A stretch of 64,000 nucleotides of DNA, taken from NCBI GenBank assembly GCA_031286225.1, contig JAITUQ010000038.1:57318-121317 (forward strand). The letters are read 5' to 3'. The notes under the pieces were generated by a model. It was not told the DNA's origin and made no database searches. It worked only from the letters and a program-made list of their open reading frames with translations. Numbering within the stretch: the stretch's first letter is position 1; each line of letters begins with the position of its first letter. This document shows, piece after piece, positions 48,003 through 59,128 of the stretch. Both the position numbers and the translations under genes were made by a program. This stretch comes from Candidatus Methanorudis spinitermitis. GTDB taxonomy: Archaea > Methanobacteriota > Methanobacteria > Methanobacteriales > Methanobacteriaceae.

Positions 48003-49220
48003 ATGGAATTGAAAATAGCCAAATTTGGTGGAACTTCGATAGGAAACGGTGAAAAAATTAGAAAAGCCGCCCAATCAGTTGTCAATGAACATATGAAAGG
48101 AAATAAAGTTGTTGTGGTCGTATCTGCAATTAACAAAACAACTGATGATCTTATAAAAATTATTGAAGACTCTGTCCAATCTAATATAACGGATAAACAA
48201 ATGGCTGAAATACTATCTATGGGTGAAATGACAAGTGTAAGGGTTTTTTCATCAGTCATTGAGTCATTAGGAGTTAAATCAGAATATATAGATCCTTTTA
48301 ATGAAAAATGGCCATTAATTACAGACAACAACCTTTTAGACGCCAAAATAAACTTTAAAACTTCTGAATCTAAGTCTAAAGAATTAATGAAAATGTTAGA
48401 TCAAGGAATAATTCCAGTATTATGTGGATTTTTAGGAAAGGATGAAAATGGAATAATTACAACATTAGGACGAGGAGGTAGTGATATAACTGCATTCCTC
48501 TTAGGACATTGTTTAAGTGCTGATGAAGTGATAATTGTCACTGATGTTAAAGGGGTAATGTCTACAGACCCCAACAAAATTCAAGAAGCTAAAAAGTTAG
48601 ATAAAATTTCAGTTGAAGAAATGATAGATTTAGCTACTTATGGTGCTCAAGTACTACATCCACATGCTTTAAAATATAAAAACCCATCCATAAACGTTAA
48701 AATTATCAGTTATGAAAATGGAGATTTATCAAATCCAGGGACAAAAATAATAGGTCCAAATGAAAGTGAAATGTTAAAAACTTCAATGTTATATCCAGAA
48801 CCAATTTCAGTATTAGCTATTGTTGGTGAAAGACTGCTGAAAAAAACAGGATTATTATCAGAATTAACTACCATACTTGCAAAGAATAATATTAATATAT
48901 TTGGTATTTCATCAGGGCAAAATTCTGTAACACTATTTGTTAATAAAAAAGATGCTCTTGAAGCACACCAATTATTACACGATCGAGTTATAAAAAATGA
49001 TGCTTTAAGCTCGCTTTCATTAGGGCGTGAAATTGCTATGTTAACATTAGTAAGCCCAGAATATATTGAAACTCCAGGTATTATTTCTGATATTACTAAC
49101 CCACTTAGAAAAAATGATATAAATATTGTTGAAATTTCTTCTTCTCAAACAGCTGTTGTTGTCTTTGTAGATTGGGAAGATGGTGAAAAGGCATATGAAC
49201 TTATAAAAAAAGTTTTATAA
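48003..49220 (+). CDS. lysC: Aspartate kinase
   Basis: 405 residues. It phosphorylates aspartate, the entry to lysine, threonine and methionine. [14 protein letters not shown] at residues 6-19, [12 protein letters not shown] near 155, then two ACT domains (about 265-335 and 345-405) for amino-acid feedback. GTGA before the ATG. First gene of the diaminopimelate cluster. Confidence 0.95.
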   Translation: MELKIAKFGGTSIGNGEKIRKAAQSVVNEHMKGNKVVVVVSAINKTTDDLIKIIEDSVQSNITDKQMAEILSMGEMTSVRVFSSVIESLGVKSEYIDPFNEKWPLITDNNLLDAKINFKTSESKSKELMKMLDQGIIPVLCGFLGKDENGIITTLGRGGSDITAFLLGHCLSADEVIIVTDVKGVMSTDPNKIQEAKKLDKISVEEMIDLATYGAQVLHPHALKYKNPSINVKIISYENGDLSNPGTKIIGPNESEMLKTSMLYPEPISVLAIVGERLLKKTGLLSELTTILAKNNINIFGISSGQNSVTLFVNKKDALEAHQLLHDRVIKNDALSSLSLGREIAMLTLVSPEYIETPGIISDITNPLRKNDINIVEISSSQTAVVVFVDWEDGEKAYELIKKVL

Positions 49221-49366
49221 AAAGGAAAACAATGTTTATAAAAAAATCTAATAATTGTATTGACAAAATTAATAATTTGAAATAATCAATAATTGATATT
49301 AATTAATAATTTAAAATAAAAATAATTTGAAAATAATACTTAAAAAATTAATTTAGAGGGAATAAT

Positions 49367-50260
49367 ATGAATTTTGAAGGTACAGCTGTAGCTATGATAA
49401 CACCTTTCACATCAGATGATGAAATAGATGAAGAAGGTTATAGATCTAATATAAATTTCCTTATAGAAAATGGTGTTGATGGACTATTAGCTGCTGGAAC
49501 GACAGGTGAGTCAGCAACAATTACTCACAAAGAACAAAGACAGTTAATTGAAATTTTAGTAGATGAAGTTGATGGTAAAGTTGCTACTATTGCTGGTGCA
49601 GGAAGTAACTCAACTAAAGAAGCATTAGATTTAGTACAATTTGCAGAAAATACTGGAGCCGACTTTGCTCTTGTTATAACTCCTTATTATAATAAACCTC
49701 AACCTCATGGCTTAATAAAACATTATACAACTATAAATGATAATAGTGATATTCCTATAATTATTTATAATGTTCCTTCTCGTACAGGTACTGATATTGA
49801 TACTGAAACTATAGCTACTCTTGCTAAAATGAATAACATTGTAGCTATTAAAGAAGCTAATCCTGATTTAGATAAAGTTTCTAAAACTCAAAAAGCATTA
49901 ATAAATGCAGGTTTGGAAGATAAATTTTCAATCCTTTCTGGAAATGATGATCTTACAGTTCCTATGATTTCGCTTGGAGCGAAAGGTGTCATCAGTGTAG
50001 TAGCTAATGTTGATCCACTAAAAATGAGTCAAATGGTTAATAATGCACTTGATGGTAGCTATGAAAAAGCTATGGATTTACACTATGAATTATATGATTT
50101 GATGAAAGTATTGTTTATCGAAAGCAATCCTGTTCCTGCCAAAGAAGCTTTAACAATATTGAATCGTGCTGCAGGACATGTTAGATTACCTCTTGCTCCT
50201 TTAAAAGATGAAAATAGTGTAAAACTCAAAGAAATTTTAAAAGGTTTAGAATTACTTTAG
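49367..50260 (+). CDS. dapA: 4-Hydroxy-tetrahydrodipicolinate synthase
   Basis: 297 residues. Condenses pyruvate with aspartate semialdehyde. [15 protein letters not shown] near residue 41, [12 protein letters not shown] near 103 (catalytic Tyr), [11 protein letters not shown], and VAIKEANPD with the Schiff-base Lys near 162. GAGGG ribosome binding site. Same strand as lysC, gap 146 bases. Confidence 0.96.
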   Translation: MNFEGTAVAMITPFTSDDEIDEEGYRSNINFLIENGVDGLLAAGTTGESATITHKEQRQLIEILVDEVDGKVATIAGAGSNSTKEALDLVQFAENTGADFALVITPYYNKPQPHGLIKHYTTINDNSDIPIIIYNVPSRTGTDIDTETIATLAKMNNIVAIKEANPDLDKVSKTQKALINAGLEDKFSILSGNDDLTVPMISLGAKGVISVVANVDPLKMSQMVNNALDGSYEKAMDLHYELYDLMKVLFIESNPVPAKEALTILNRAAGHVRLPLAPLKDENSVKLKEILKGLELL

Positions 50261-50296
50261 TTTTTGCATGAGTATACATTATTTTCTCATATTTTC

Positions 50297-51166
50297 TTAT
50301 TTTTCAATTCCATAAATGTGATTGTTTCCATGATCTATAATCTTTTTTTTCGATATTATTTCATTGGTTTCACTATCTAACATATTTAATGAAATAAGAT
50401 TATGACAACCAACAAAATATTCTCCTTTAATTTTTGTTTGATCATAATAAGAAATTGTTTTTAAATTATCACAATCCATAAAAGCTAATGTTTCTAGATA
50501 TTCTACCTTTGGAGGTATTTCTATAGAGGTTAAGCTTTTACAATTATGAAAAGCCATTTCACCTAAAAATTTTAAATTTTTTGGTAGATCTATTGATTTT
50601 AAACTAACACATCCAGAAAAAGTGTTGTTAGGAATATTTTCTAAACTTTCAGGTAAAATTATTTTTTCTAGGTTGGTACAGTTAAAAAAAAGTCCTTGAA
50701 GTTCAGTTACCCCCTCAGGTAAAATAATTTTAGTTAAGGTGCTTTGTTGAGAAAAAGCTAGTATCCCTATGGCAGTTACACCGTGTGGAACATTTACTTC
50801 ACGATTTTCACCACTGTATTTTAATAAAACACCTCTATCAATACTAAAATCGGGGCTTTCTTCAATAACTTTGAATTGGTTGCGGCAAAATGGACAAGTT
50901 ACTAAAACTTGACCTTCTTCAATGTCTACAGGAGCACCACAGGAAGTACAACTTATTTTATTTAAATGAATAACTTTATTCTTTTGAATTTCGGTATTTT
51001 CTTGAAAAAGTTCTGATTTTTTTTCCTCATTGCTTTGAGCATTGGTATTCTCTTGAACAGGTTCTGACTTTTCTTCATTATTAACTTGAGCATCAGTATT
51101 TTCTTGTATAGGTTCTGACTTTTCTTCATTATTGTTTTTAAAAAGTCCCAGTTTACTTAACTTCAT
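50297..51166 (-). CDS. BspA-type leucine-rich-repeat protein with zinc ribbon
   Basis: 289 residues. Residues 12-60 hold three copies of EEKSEPxQENTxAQ, a recent internal repeat. CTSCGAPVDIEEGQVLVTCPFC near 74-95 is a zinc ribbon. Residues 115-265 are about six LRR_5 (BspA-like) repeats (LTKIILPEGVTEL, LEKIILPESLENI and so on). No signal peptide, so intracellular, unlike secreted BspA adhesins. Lies in reverse orientation between dapA and dapB, breaking an otherwise same-strand lysine cluster. Function unknown. Confidence 0.75.
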   Translation of the reverse strand: MKLSKLGLFKNNNEEKSEPIQENTDAQVNNEEKSEPVQENTNAQSNEEKKSELFQENTEIQKNKVIHLNKISCTSCGAPVDIEEGQVLVTCPFCRNQFKVIEESPDFSIDRGVLLKYSGENREVNVPHGVTAIGILAFSQQSTLTKIILPEGVTELQGLFFNCTNLEKIILPESLENIPNNTFSGCVSLKSIDLPKNLKFLGEMAFHNCKSLTSIEIPPKVEYLETLAFMDCDNLKTISYYDQTKIKGEYFVGCHNLISLNMLDSETNEIISKKKIIDHGNNHIYGIEK

Positions 51167-51716
51167 GTATGATCACCTCTAAATTGCATTCCTTCATTTA
51201 ATAATACTAACTTTAGTAATAATAGTTTAATTATTAGATTTACTCTTCTAAAACAAGTTCAAAGTTATATTCTATATTTTGTTTTATTCTACATAAGTTT
51301 TTTCATAATCATTATTTTTAATATAAATATTCTTTTTGCTATAATTATTATAATTTGAATATATTTTCATTAAATAGCTTCTTTATAAAAATAAAAATCT
51401 CTTAAAATGATAACATTAAATTATTTTTTTAAAAAATTTAAATATTATAATAACAAATACTAAAATAAATTAAAATACATTAATTAAAATAAAAAAATAG
51501 TTTTATAAATGATTATTTGATATAATTATAATTTAATTATAAACATTGATTAAAATAAAGATATAATTTTTATAAATGTTATATGAATAATAAATTTATT
51601 TAATTATACTCTTTTAATGTAATTATTTACTTAATAAGCTTATTATTTAGATTGTATTTTAATAATATTAAATAAAGTAATTTTATAAATAAGTATTTAG
51701 AAGGTGTTTTTTTAAA
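51167..51716. other. Intergenic upstream of dapB
   Basis: 550 bases separating the LRR gene and dapB; no ORF. Both promoters must be here. A+T runs such as TTAAAATAAA repeat several times. Confidence 0.45.
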
Positions 51717-52538
51717 ATGATAAAAGTTGCTGTAACTGGAGCTGTTGGGAGGATGGGTTCTGGTATTATTAAAAAAATTCTTGAATTGAATGATATGGAA
51801 GTAGTGGCTGCAATCGAAATACCTAACACTCCTCTTGAAGGAAAAGATATTGGCGAGGCTATTGGTATAGGAAATATTGGTGTTAAAATCCAAGATAGTA
51901 TAAATCTTGAAAATATTCTTAAATCAACAAAACCTGATGTTTTAGTTGATTTTACTATAGCCAATGCTGCATTTGAAACTATTAAAACAGCGACGAACTT
52001 AGGGATTAATCTTATTATTGGAACAACAGGATTCAATGATATCCAAAAAAAAGAAATTGCAAATATGGTTAAACAATCCAGTATTAAATCTGTGATTTCT
52101 TCTAACATGGCTATTGGTGTTAATGTTTTCTTTAAAGTTTTAAAAGATTTAACTCCTATATTAAATGATTTTGACATTGAAATAATTGAAGCTCATCATA
52201 ATAAAAAGAAAGATGCTCCATCTGGAACAGCGAAAACTGCTTTTGAGCTAATAGCTAATGAATTAAATAGAAACACAGGAGAAGTAGCTATTTTTGGAAG
52301 AGAAGGTATTGTTGGTGAGCGAACAAAGAAAGAAATTGGTTTACATGCTATTCGTGGTGGAGATATTGTTGGTGAACATACTGTAATGTATGTTGGTGAT
52401 GGTGAAAGATTAGAAATAACACACAAAGCACATACAAGAGATGTATTTATAGCTGGAGTAATAAGATCATTAAGATTTATAGATAAAGCAGAACCTGGAA
52501 AAATCAGCACCATGAGTGATGTTTTAGGAATTAATTAA
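51717..52538 (+). CDS. dapB: 4-Hydroxy-tetrahydrodipicolinate reductase
   Basis: 273 residues. NAD(P)H reduces the DapA product. VTGAVGRMGSGI near residue 6, GTTGF near 102, and EAHHNKKKDAPSGTA near 160 (catalytic His and Lys). AGGTG upstream of the ATG. 120 bases before asd. Confidence 0.96.
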   Translation: MIKVAVTGAVGRMGSGIIKKILELNDMEVVAAIEIPNTPLEGKDIGEAIGIGNIGVKIQDSINLENILKSTKPDVLVDFTIANAAFETIKTATNLGINLIIGTTGFNDIQKKEIANMVKQSSIKSVISSNMAIGVNVFFKVLKDLTPILNDFDIEIIEAHHNKKKDAPSGTAKTAFELIANELNRNTGEVAIFGREGIVGERTKKEIGLHAIRGGDIVGEHTVMYVGDGERLEITHKAHTRDVFIAGVIRSLRFIDKAEPGKISTMSDVLGIN

Positions 52539-52658
52539 TGTATAATTAAAACTTTAGCTTAATTTTAGGAATTAGTTAAATAGATGATTAAACACAAATA
52601 ATCAAGAATTAATTCATTTCATATAATGGTATTATTTTCATAATTTATGGGTGATAAA

Positions 52659-53708
52659 ATGATAAAAGTAGGAGTACTTGGTGCAACAGGAATGGTAGGA
52701 CAAAGATTTATTCAATTATTAGATAAACATCCAGATTTTGAAATAGCTGCTTTAACAGCATCATCAAAATCAGCTGGTAAAAGATATGAAGATGCAACAA
52801 CATGGTATCTTGATGATTCAATGCCAGAATCTGTAAAAAATATTATTGTTAGTGACACAAAGCCGGATGATGTGTCTAATGATGTTGAATTTCTATTTTC
52901 TTCTCTTCCTACTGAAACTGCAGCTATAGTGGAACCAAAGTTTGCAGAATCTTATTATGTAGCTTCTAATGCAAGTGCAATGCGTGCAGAAAAAGATGTG
53001 CCTCTTGTAATTCCAGAAGTAAATCCTGAATTTCTGGACTTAATTGACATTCAACAAAAAAATAGAGGATGGGATGGATTTATTGTAACAAATCCAAATT
53101 GTTCAACCATAGCTTTGACATTAACATTAAAACCAATTTATGATAACTTTAAAATAAACAAAATTTATGTATCAACTATGCAAGCAGTATCAGGTGCAGG
53201 TTATAATGGAGTTCCATCAATGGCAATTGTTGATAATTTAGTACCATACATTGGTGATGAGGAAGAAAAAATTGAAAGTGAAACTTTACATCTTTTAGGA
53301 ACTCTCAATGGAATAGATGTTAAAGAAGCTAATTTTAAATTAAGTGCGTCATGTCATAGAGTAGGCATAGTTGATGGGCATACTGAAGCTGTTTTTATTG
53401 AATTTGATGAAACAATTGATGTTGATGAGATTAAAAATAAAATGTCTTCATTCAAAAGCATTCCACAAGAGTTGAACCTTTATTCTGCTCCAAAAAATCC
53501 TGTGATAGTTAAAGAAGAAGATAATAGACCTCAACCGAGAATGGATAGGAATGCAAATAATGGGATGAGTGTAACTGTTGGAAGGGTCAGGAAAGATCCT
53601 ATATTTGAAAATAACATTAAATATGTCTTAGTCGGTCATAATACTATTAGAGGGGCTGCTGGAGCATCAATCCTAAACGCCGAATTAATTAGTAAAAAAA
53701 TACTTTAA
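52659..53708 (+). CDS. asd: Aspartate-semialdehyde dehydrogenase
   Basis: 349 residues from ATG 52659. GGTGAT at 52650-52655 is its ribosome binding site, so the in-frame ATG at 52647 is not used. LGATGMVGQRF at residues 7-17, TNPNCSTIALTL with the catalytic Cys near residue 149, SCHRVGIVDGHTEAV with the catalytic His near 236. Archaeal/fungal type. Supplies the semialdehyde to DapA and to homoserine, hence also to the MetX gene downstream. Confidence 0.95.
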   Translation: MIKVGVLGATGMVGQRFIQLLDKHPDFEIAALTASSKSAGKRYEDATTWYLDDSMPESVKNIIVSDTKPDDVSNDVEFLFSSLPTETAAIVEPKFAESYYVASNASAMRAEKDVPLVIPEVNPEFLDLIDIQQKNRGWDGFIVTNPNCSTIALTLTLKPIYDNFKINKIYVSTMQAVSGAGYNGVPSMAIVDNLVPYIGDEEEKIESETLHLLGTLNGIDVKEANFKLSASCHRVGIVDGHTEAVFIEFDETIDVDEIKNKMSSFKSIPQELNLYSAPKNPVIVKEEDNRPQPRMDRNANNGMSVTVGRVRKDPIFENNIKYVLVGHNTIRGAAGASILNAELISKKIL

Positions 53709-54117
53709 TATTTAATAAAAAATATTAGTTTTTCATTATTACTTTAAAGCTTCAAATAGATAATATTAAATATATTTAATGTACCTATAATTATTAATTA
53801 GAACTTTATTAATATGAATATTTTTAAATAATTTAGATTAGATTAATAACAGAGGAATAAATAATTATATTCATCCATATTCAATAATTAATAAAAAATA
53901 TTTAAAAAATCAATAATTCAATGTATTCTTGAAAATTTCTAATGCATGTAGTATATTTTAATTAGTAAAATATTTAAATAGTATTAAAATTATAATCTAT
54001 TATTAAATTCAATTGATTCTAATCATTATTATATAATAAGTAATAATATTTTATATATTTAATGATAGCTAAGGTTTAATTTTCATGAGTTCACAAACAA
54101 ATATTTAAGGGATGAAA
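53709..54117. other. Intergenic, no gene seen
   Basis: A+T-rich, with one TAGCTA at about 54065 near the next gene; promoter not assigned. Confidence 0.45.
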
Positions 54118-55476
54118 ATGGCGTTTAGGAAAGATAGTGAAACTGAAAAATTACAATCACTAGTCAAATCATGTTTATTAGAGATTAATAAACTTAAAAT
54201 GGATTTGATTAAAGCAGAAAAGGAAAAACATCTCTTGAATGATGTTGATAAGATTAAAAAATTAGAATTATTATTGAAAAAGAAAGAAAAAGAACTTAAT
54301 GATTTAAAAAAATTATTAGAAGAAAAAGATAAAACTATTTCTAATAATGAAATATTAATAAAAACTCATGAAAATAAAATTGAAAATTTAGAAAACTTCA
54401 AAAACTCATTTGAAGATATTAAAAAATCTTTAGAAAAGGATTTAATTGATTTTAAAACTAAAGAACTTACTGAACATAATAAAAAATTAAAAGAATCATT
54501 AGCTGTCATAACAGGAAAAGAGGAAGAGATTAAAAACCTTTTAAAAGATATTGAAAATTATAAAGAAAAAATTTCCGATCTTAAAAGAAATATTTCCAAC
54601 AAAGATAGCATTTTAGAGTTTCAAAACCAAATTAGTTCAAAAAATACCGAAATAAAAGAATTAAAAAAATCTTTATCCAATGAATCAACAATTAAAACCC
54701 TTCAAGATCAGTTACTTGAAAAAAATCGTAGAATTAACGAATTAGAACAAATGAAAACTTCTTTTGATGAAATTAAGTCTTTCCTTGAAAAAGATATTGA
54801 ACAGAATAAAAATCAAGAACTTGAAGATCTGAAAAGGAAATTAAAGAATTTATTAGAAAGTATTGGCGAAAAAGATAAAAAAATCAAAGAGTTAATAGAT
54901 CAAATCAATGAAAAAGACAAACAAATTCAAAATTTAAGAGATAATAGTATTTCAAAAGATTCTTATTTAAAACTCAAACAAGAAATTGATCTTAAAAATG
55001 ATAAAATCAAACGCCTAGAAAAAATAAAAGGATTATTTTCTGATTTAGATAAAACTCATTCAACTGAAAAAATTAGTAAAGATCCTGAAATTAACGATGA
55101 TGAAACTGAAAAAGAAGAGAAACATTCTTTAGACAATGATGAAAAAAATAATGATCAAGAGATTATTAGGCTAAAAAAAGAACTTAAAACTTGTAAAGAA
55201 ACTATTAAAGAACTAGAAAAGATTAAAAAATATTATAACAAACTAATCTCTCCTCCAAAAAAAGATTTAACTTCTTTCCAATCCCAAATTTATAGTTTAA
55301 TTCCTGAAGAAAAAATGAATTCACAAGAGATTCATAATTACATTAGAAAAATTGCTTTTAAAAATTTATCTTATATAAATATTAACAACATACTAAAAAA
55401 CCTTGAAAGAAAAGGATATTTAAAAATGGAAGAAGATGGTAAAGATATGATATGGGTAAAATTAGAAAAAGAATAA
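54118..55476 (+). CDS. Long coiled-coil protein with C-terminal winged helix
   Basis: 452 residues. ATG 54118 preferred, as AGGGATG precedes it; 54112 is possible. Residues 10-305 are an almost unbroken Lys/Glu/Leu heptad coiled coil with repeats KxIxELxxxIxEKD. An acidic linker follows (about 310-350), a short second coil (355-385), and residues about 390-452 form a winged helix (KDLTSFQSQIYSLIPEEKMNS, then NNILKNLERKGYLKMEEDGKDMIWVKLE) like those of MarR/RPA-type DNA-binding domains. Perhaps an architectural or segregation protein. No known orthologue comes to mind; no TAGCTA inside. Confidence 0.65.
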   Translation: MAFRKDSETEKLQSLVKSCLLEINKLKMDLIKAEKEKHLLNDVDKIKKLELLLKKKEKELNDLKKLLEEKDKTISNNEILIKTHENKIENLENFKNSFEDIKKSLEKDLIDFKTKELTEHNKKLKESLAVITGKEEEIKNLLKDIENYKEKISDLKRNISNKDSILEFQNQISSKNTEIKELKKSLSNESTIKTLQDQLLEKNRRINELEQMKTSFDEIKSFLEKDIEQNKNQELEDLKRKLKNLLESIGEKDKKIKELIDQINEKDKQIQNLRDNSISKDSYLKLKQEIDLKNDKIKRLEKIKGLFSDLDKTHSTEKISKDPEINDDETEKEEKHSLDNDEKNNDQEIIRLKKELKTCKETIKELEKIKKYYNKLISPPKKDLTSFQSQIYSLIPEEKMNSQEIHNYIRKIAFKNLSYININNILKNLERKGYLKMEEDGKDMIWVKLEKE

Positions 55477-55839
55477 ATCTTTAAACTCACATAAAAACAA
55501 TAAAATATGACTTATTAATTTCAATATATTCTTTTGATTTTTAAAGATTTTAAAATATATTTTATATAATATATATTTTATTAAAAAGTATTAAAATAAA
55601 TAATAAATATTTATTTAGTATATAATGAAAAAATATTATTATAAATAGCTTTACTTATTTTCTATATTCTTATATAATCATCGTTTTTAATCAAATAATT
55701 CATTTAAAAAAAATATTATAAATATAAACAATAACATTTATACTATTAATTAAATTTTTAATTATTTTTTATTATTATTTCTTATTTAAAAACTAAAAGA
55801 TTTTTTTATTTTTTTATTAACTAATAAAAAGGAATTAAG
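55477..55839. other. Intergenic upstream of metX
   Basis: 360 bases, no ORF; T-run CTTTTTTTATTTTTTTATT-like sequence near 55800 just before the AAGGAATT ribosome binding site. Confidence 0.45.
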
Positions 55840-57339
55840 ATGAAAAAAGAATCAGTAGGTATTGTGGAAACAAAATATTTTAAAATAGCTAAAGACTTAA
55901 AACTTGAATCTGGAAAAACTTTAAGTGATGTTACAATAGCTTATGAAACTTATGGTAATTTAAATAAAGAAAAAAATAATGCAATTTTGGTTTGTCATGC
56001 CTTATCCGGTGATGCTCATGCAGCAGGTTGGCATAAAGGAGATGAAAAGCCAGGATGGTGGGAAATTCTTATAGGTCCTGGTAAAGCATTAGATAGTGAA
56101 AAATATTTCATTATTTCCTCAAATGTTCTTGGAGGATGTAAAGGATCAACTGGTCCATCATCTATAAACCCATTTTCTTCTAAAATAAACAAAGAAAATG
56201 AAGAAACAAATGAAAATAAATATGGGCTTGATTTTCCATTAGTTACTATTAAAGATATGGTTAATGCTCAGAAAAAATTAATTGATAGTTTTAAAATAAA
56301 AAAATTATTAGCTGTTATTGGTGGGTCAATGGGAGGAATGCAAGTTTTGCAATGGATGGTTTCTTATCCAAAAATGGTTAAAAAAGCTATCCCCATAGCT
56401 ACAACAGCTCATTCATCACCACAACAAATAGCTTTTAATGAAGTAGGAAGGCAAGCCATAACTTCCGATTATAATTGGAAAGATGGAAAATACTATTTAT
56501 CAGAACCACCTGAAAATGGCTTAGCTGTTGCTAGAATGGTTGCGCATATTACTTACCTTAGTAATGAATCAATGTATGAAAAATTTGGAAGAGATTTAAA
56601 AGATAAAGAAGAACTTAGCTATGATTTTACAATGGATTTTCAAGTGGAAAGTTATCTTCATTATCAAGGAGAATCATTTGTAAAACGATTTGATGCCAAT
56701 TCTTATCTTTACATTAGTAAAGCTATTGATTATTTTGACCTTTCAAGTAATGGATCTCTTATTGAAGGATTTAAAGATGTTAAATCTAAAGTTCAAATTA
56801 TAGCTATTGAATCAGACTGGTTATATCCTCCTGATCAATCTAAAAATATTTTAACAGCTCTTAATGCAAATAATGTTGAAGTTAGCTACAATGAACTGAA
56901 ATCAAGTTATGGACATGATGCTTTTCTTTTAGAAGGAGGACAATTAAATTATATAGTATCTAGTTTCTTATCAGATACTGTTGTTAAAGACCTTATGTAT
57001 CAAAGTATTACAACAATTACTAAAGATACTAAAATTGAAGATGCGGCAAAAAAAATGTTAAAAGAACATGTAACCCATTTACCTGTTATTGGTGAGGATC
57101 ATAAGTTGATAGGAATTGTTACTGCTTGGGATTTATCTAAATCAATAGCTACAAAGTGTAATGACTTAAATGAAATAATGACAAAAAACGTCAAAACTTG
57201 TACTTCAAATGAGCCTATTGAAAAAATCGCTAGCAAAATGAAAAAATATGATATTTCATGTTTACCAGTTATTGACGAAAACTCTAAACTAAAAGGAATC
57301 ATTACAACAGATCAAATTAGTCATTTACTTACAAAGTAA
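55840..57339 (+). CDS. metX: Homoserine O-acetyltransferase fused to two CBS domains
   Basis: 499 residues. Alpha/beta hydrolase part, residues 1-380: [12 protein letters not shown] near 49, nucleophile Ser in [14 protein letters not shown] near 166, Asp in [11 protein letters not shown] near 327, His in YGHDAFLLE near 363. It acetylates homoserine for methionine synthesis. Residues about 388-499 are a CBS pair ([26 protein letters not shown] and [23 protein letters not shown]), which senses adenylates or SAM. The fusion is known in methanogens. A small Asn/Glu-rich insert ([11 protein letters not shown]) follows residue 113. Confidence 0.92.
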   Translation: MKKESVGIVETKYFKIAKDLKLESGKTLSDVTIAYETYGNLNKEKNNAILVCHALSGDAHAAGWHKGDEKPGWWEILIGPGKALDSEKYFIISSNVLGGCKGSTGPSSINPFSSKINKENEETNENKYGLDFPLVTIKDMVNAQKKLIDSFKIKKLLAVIGGSMGGMQVLQWMVSYPKMVKKAIPIATTAHSSPQQIAFNEVGRQAITSDYNWKDGKYYLSEPPENGLAVARMVAHITYLSNESMYEKFGRDLKDKEELSYDFTMDFQVESYLHYQGESFVKRFDANSYLYISKAIDYFDLSSNGSLIEGFKDVKSKVQIIAIESDWLYPPDQSKNILTALNANNVEVSYNELKSSYGHDAFLLEGGQLNYIVSSFLSDTVVKDLMYQSITTITKDTKIEDAAKKMLKEHVTHLPVIGEDHKLIGIVTAWDLSKSIATKCNDLNEIMTKNVKTCTSNEPIEKIASKMKKYDISCLPVIDENSKLKGIITTDQISHLLTK

Positions 57340-57923
57340 TAAGAATTCCCTTTTTTAAAAAAAATTTCTATTTGTAATAAAGATTTTATTAGTTAAAAAA
57401 TTTTTATTTCTTCAATAGAAACCTTTGATTTTTTTATTTTTTAAACATATAAAAACTTTTTTATTGTAAAAAATCTATTTATTATTATTTTTATTAAATA
57501 TTTTAAAAAATTCATTAATTTAAAACTGAATGTTTTTAATATAATTATTAATGTTTAATTTTTAATTATTGTTAAATAATATCAACTACTATTATTAGTG
57601 TTTTAGTAAAATATTTATTTAATAAAGATGAGTATAATAATTTAAGAATTGATATTTTAAAATACATATTAATATTAAAGTTAATTATAAACATTATTTA
57701 AATTATCACAAATATTAATTGAAAGCTAGCTTACATTTAATTTTAAGTTCATTAAGTACATGTATACTAGTAATAATAATTCTATTAATTAATGTGAATT
57801 ATAGATATTATTCATTATGTATTAAAAAATAAAGAAATAAAAAAATATCTCTTGAAAAAAGTACCTAGATTCTGTAAAAAAGAATATAATTGAAAAAAAT
57901 GATTTTATTATAGATGTGAGCAA
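57340..57923. other. Intergenic upstream of the GlmS-like gene
   Basis: 580 bases, no ORF. AGTACATGTATACT at 57755-57768 nearly repeats the cimA promoter palindrome. A second 8-base palindrome, AAGCTAGCTT, lies at 57723. Confidence 0.45.
57755..57768. promoter_or_regulatory. Near copy of the cimA promoter palindrome
   Basis: AGTACATGTATACT differs at one base from AGTATATGTATACT at 14203. It lies 156 bases before the GlmS-like gene. Possible shared regulator site; chance cannot be excluded in such A+T-rich DNA. Confidence 0.3.
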
Positions 57924-59003
57924 ATGGATGAAAAAGAGGGCTATGATTTCTTTACTATTAAAGAAATTAATGAGGAATCGTTAACGGTGAAAAATACTTT
58001 AAAAGAGAAATCCAAAGTGGAAAAAATTGTTTCAAATATCGGAAATATTGATAGAATCTGTTTTGTTGCTTGTGGAACTTCATATCATGCTTCTATTGTT
58101 GGAAAATATTTAATAGAAGATTTAATAGCTATTCCTACCGAAGTTTTAATTGCCTCAGAATTTAAACATTCAGCTAAAACACTTACTAAAAATACACTAA
58201 GTATATTCCTTAGTCAATCTGGTGAAACAGCTGATACCTTAAAAGCTTTAAAAATAGCTAATAGATTTTCTAAAACTTTAAGTATTGTTAATGTAGAAAA
58301 TAGTTCTCTTGCTCGTGAAGCAGACTATAATATCAATACTTCAGCAGGTTCTGAAATTGGAATTGCTGCAACTAAATCTTATCTTAGTCAGTTGATTTGT
58401 ATTTATTTATTTGTAGCTTATTTAACTAAAGATAAAAATGAAAAAAATGGAATTAAAGAATTTAATAGAATAATGGATAGTTTAGATAATCTTCAAGAGT
58501 TTATTGAAGGAATATTACCTAAAGAAGAAGAAATTAAAGAAATAGCTAAAAAATATAAAAATGCTCAAAACTTCTTTTTCTTAGGAAGAGGATTATCTTA
58601 TCCTACAGCTATGGAAGGTTCCTTAAAATTAAAAGAAATTAGCTATATTCATGCAGAAGCTTATGCTGGAGGAGAATTTAGGCATGGGCCAATAGCATTA
58701 ATTGAAAAAGGAGTCCCTGTAGTAGTAGTTATTCCTAAAGATGAAGATTATGAAGATTCATTGAGTATTTTAAAAGAAGTCAAATCTATTGGTGGAGATG
58801 TTATAGCTATTGCATCTTGCAATGATACTGCTATAAAGTCTGAATCTGATGAGGTAATATGTTTGAATGAAAAAATTGATCCAATTATTTCTCCATTAAC
58901 ATATGTTGTTCCATTGCAACTTTTAGCTTTTCATATTTGTTTAACAAAAGGATTGGATCCTGATAACCCTAAAAATTTAACTAAATGTGTAGCTAATGAC
59001 TAA
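57924..59003 (+). CDS. GlmS synthase-domain protein without glutaminase half
   Basis: 359 residues, two SIS domains (about 30-160 and 200-340). It aligns with the C-terminal half of GlmS: DFFTIKEINEESLTVKNTL, CGTSYHASIVGKY, LSQSGETADTLKAL, GRGLSYPTAMEGSLKLKEISYIHAEAYAGGEFRHGP and the ending DPDNPKNLTKCV. The 240-residue N-terminal glutaminase with its Cys is absent, and no coding trace is seen upstream. Either ammonia or a separate glutaminase serves glucosamine-6-phosphate formation, or it acts as a deaminase. Product feeds UDP-GlcNAc and pseudomurein. Confidence 0.85.
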   Translation: MDEKEGYDFFTIKEINEESLTVKNTLKEKSKVEKIVSNIGNIDRICFVACGTSYHASIVGKYLIEDLIAIPTEVLIASEFKHSAKTLTKNTLSIFLSQSGETADTLKALKIANRFSKTLSIVNVENSSLAREADYNINTSAGSEIGIAATKSYLSQLICIYLFVAYLTKDKNEKNGIKEFNRIMDSLDNLQEFIEGILPKEEEIKEIAKKYKNAQNFFFLGRGLSYPTAMEGSLKLKEISYIHAEAYAGGEFRHGPIALIEKGVPVVVVIPKDEDYEDSLSILKEVKSIGGDVIAIASCNDTAIKSESDEVICLNEKIDPIISPLTYVVPLQLLAFHICLTKGLDPDNPKNLTKCVAND

Positions 59004-59128
59004 TTTAATTAAAAAAATATTTTAACACTTGTATGATTTGAAAATTGGATCTAAATAAAACTGATAAATTAATTTTTAAATTTATACTAGAAATAAGATA
59101 GTCCATAACTTTTTTATGCAGTTTATGA

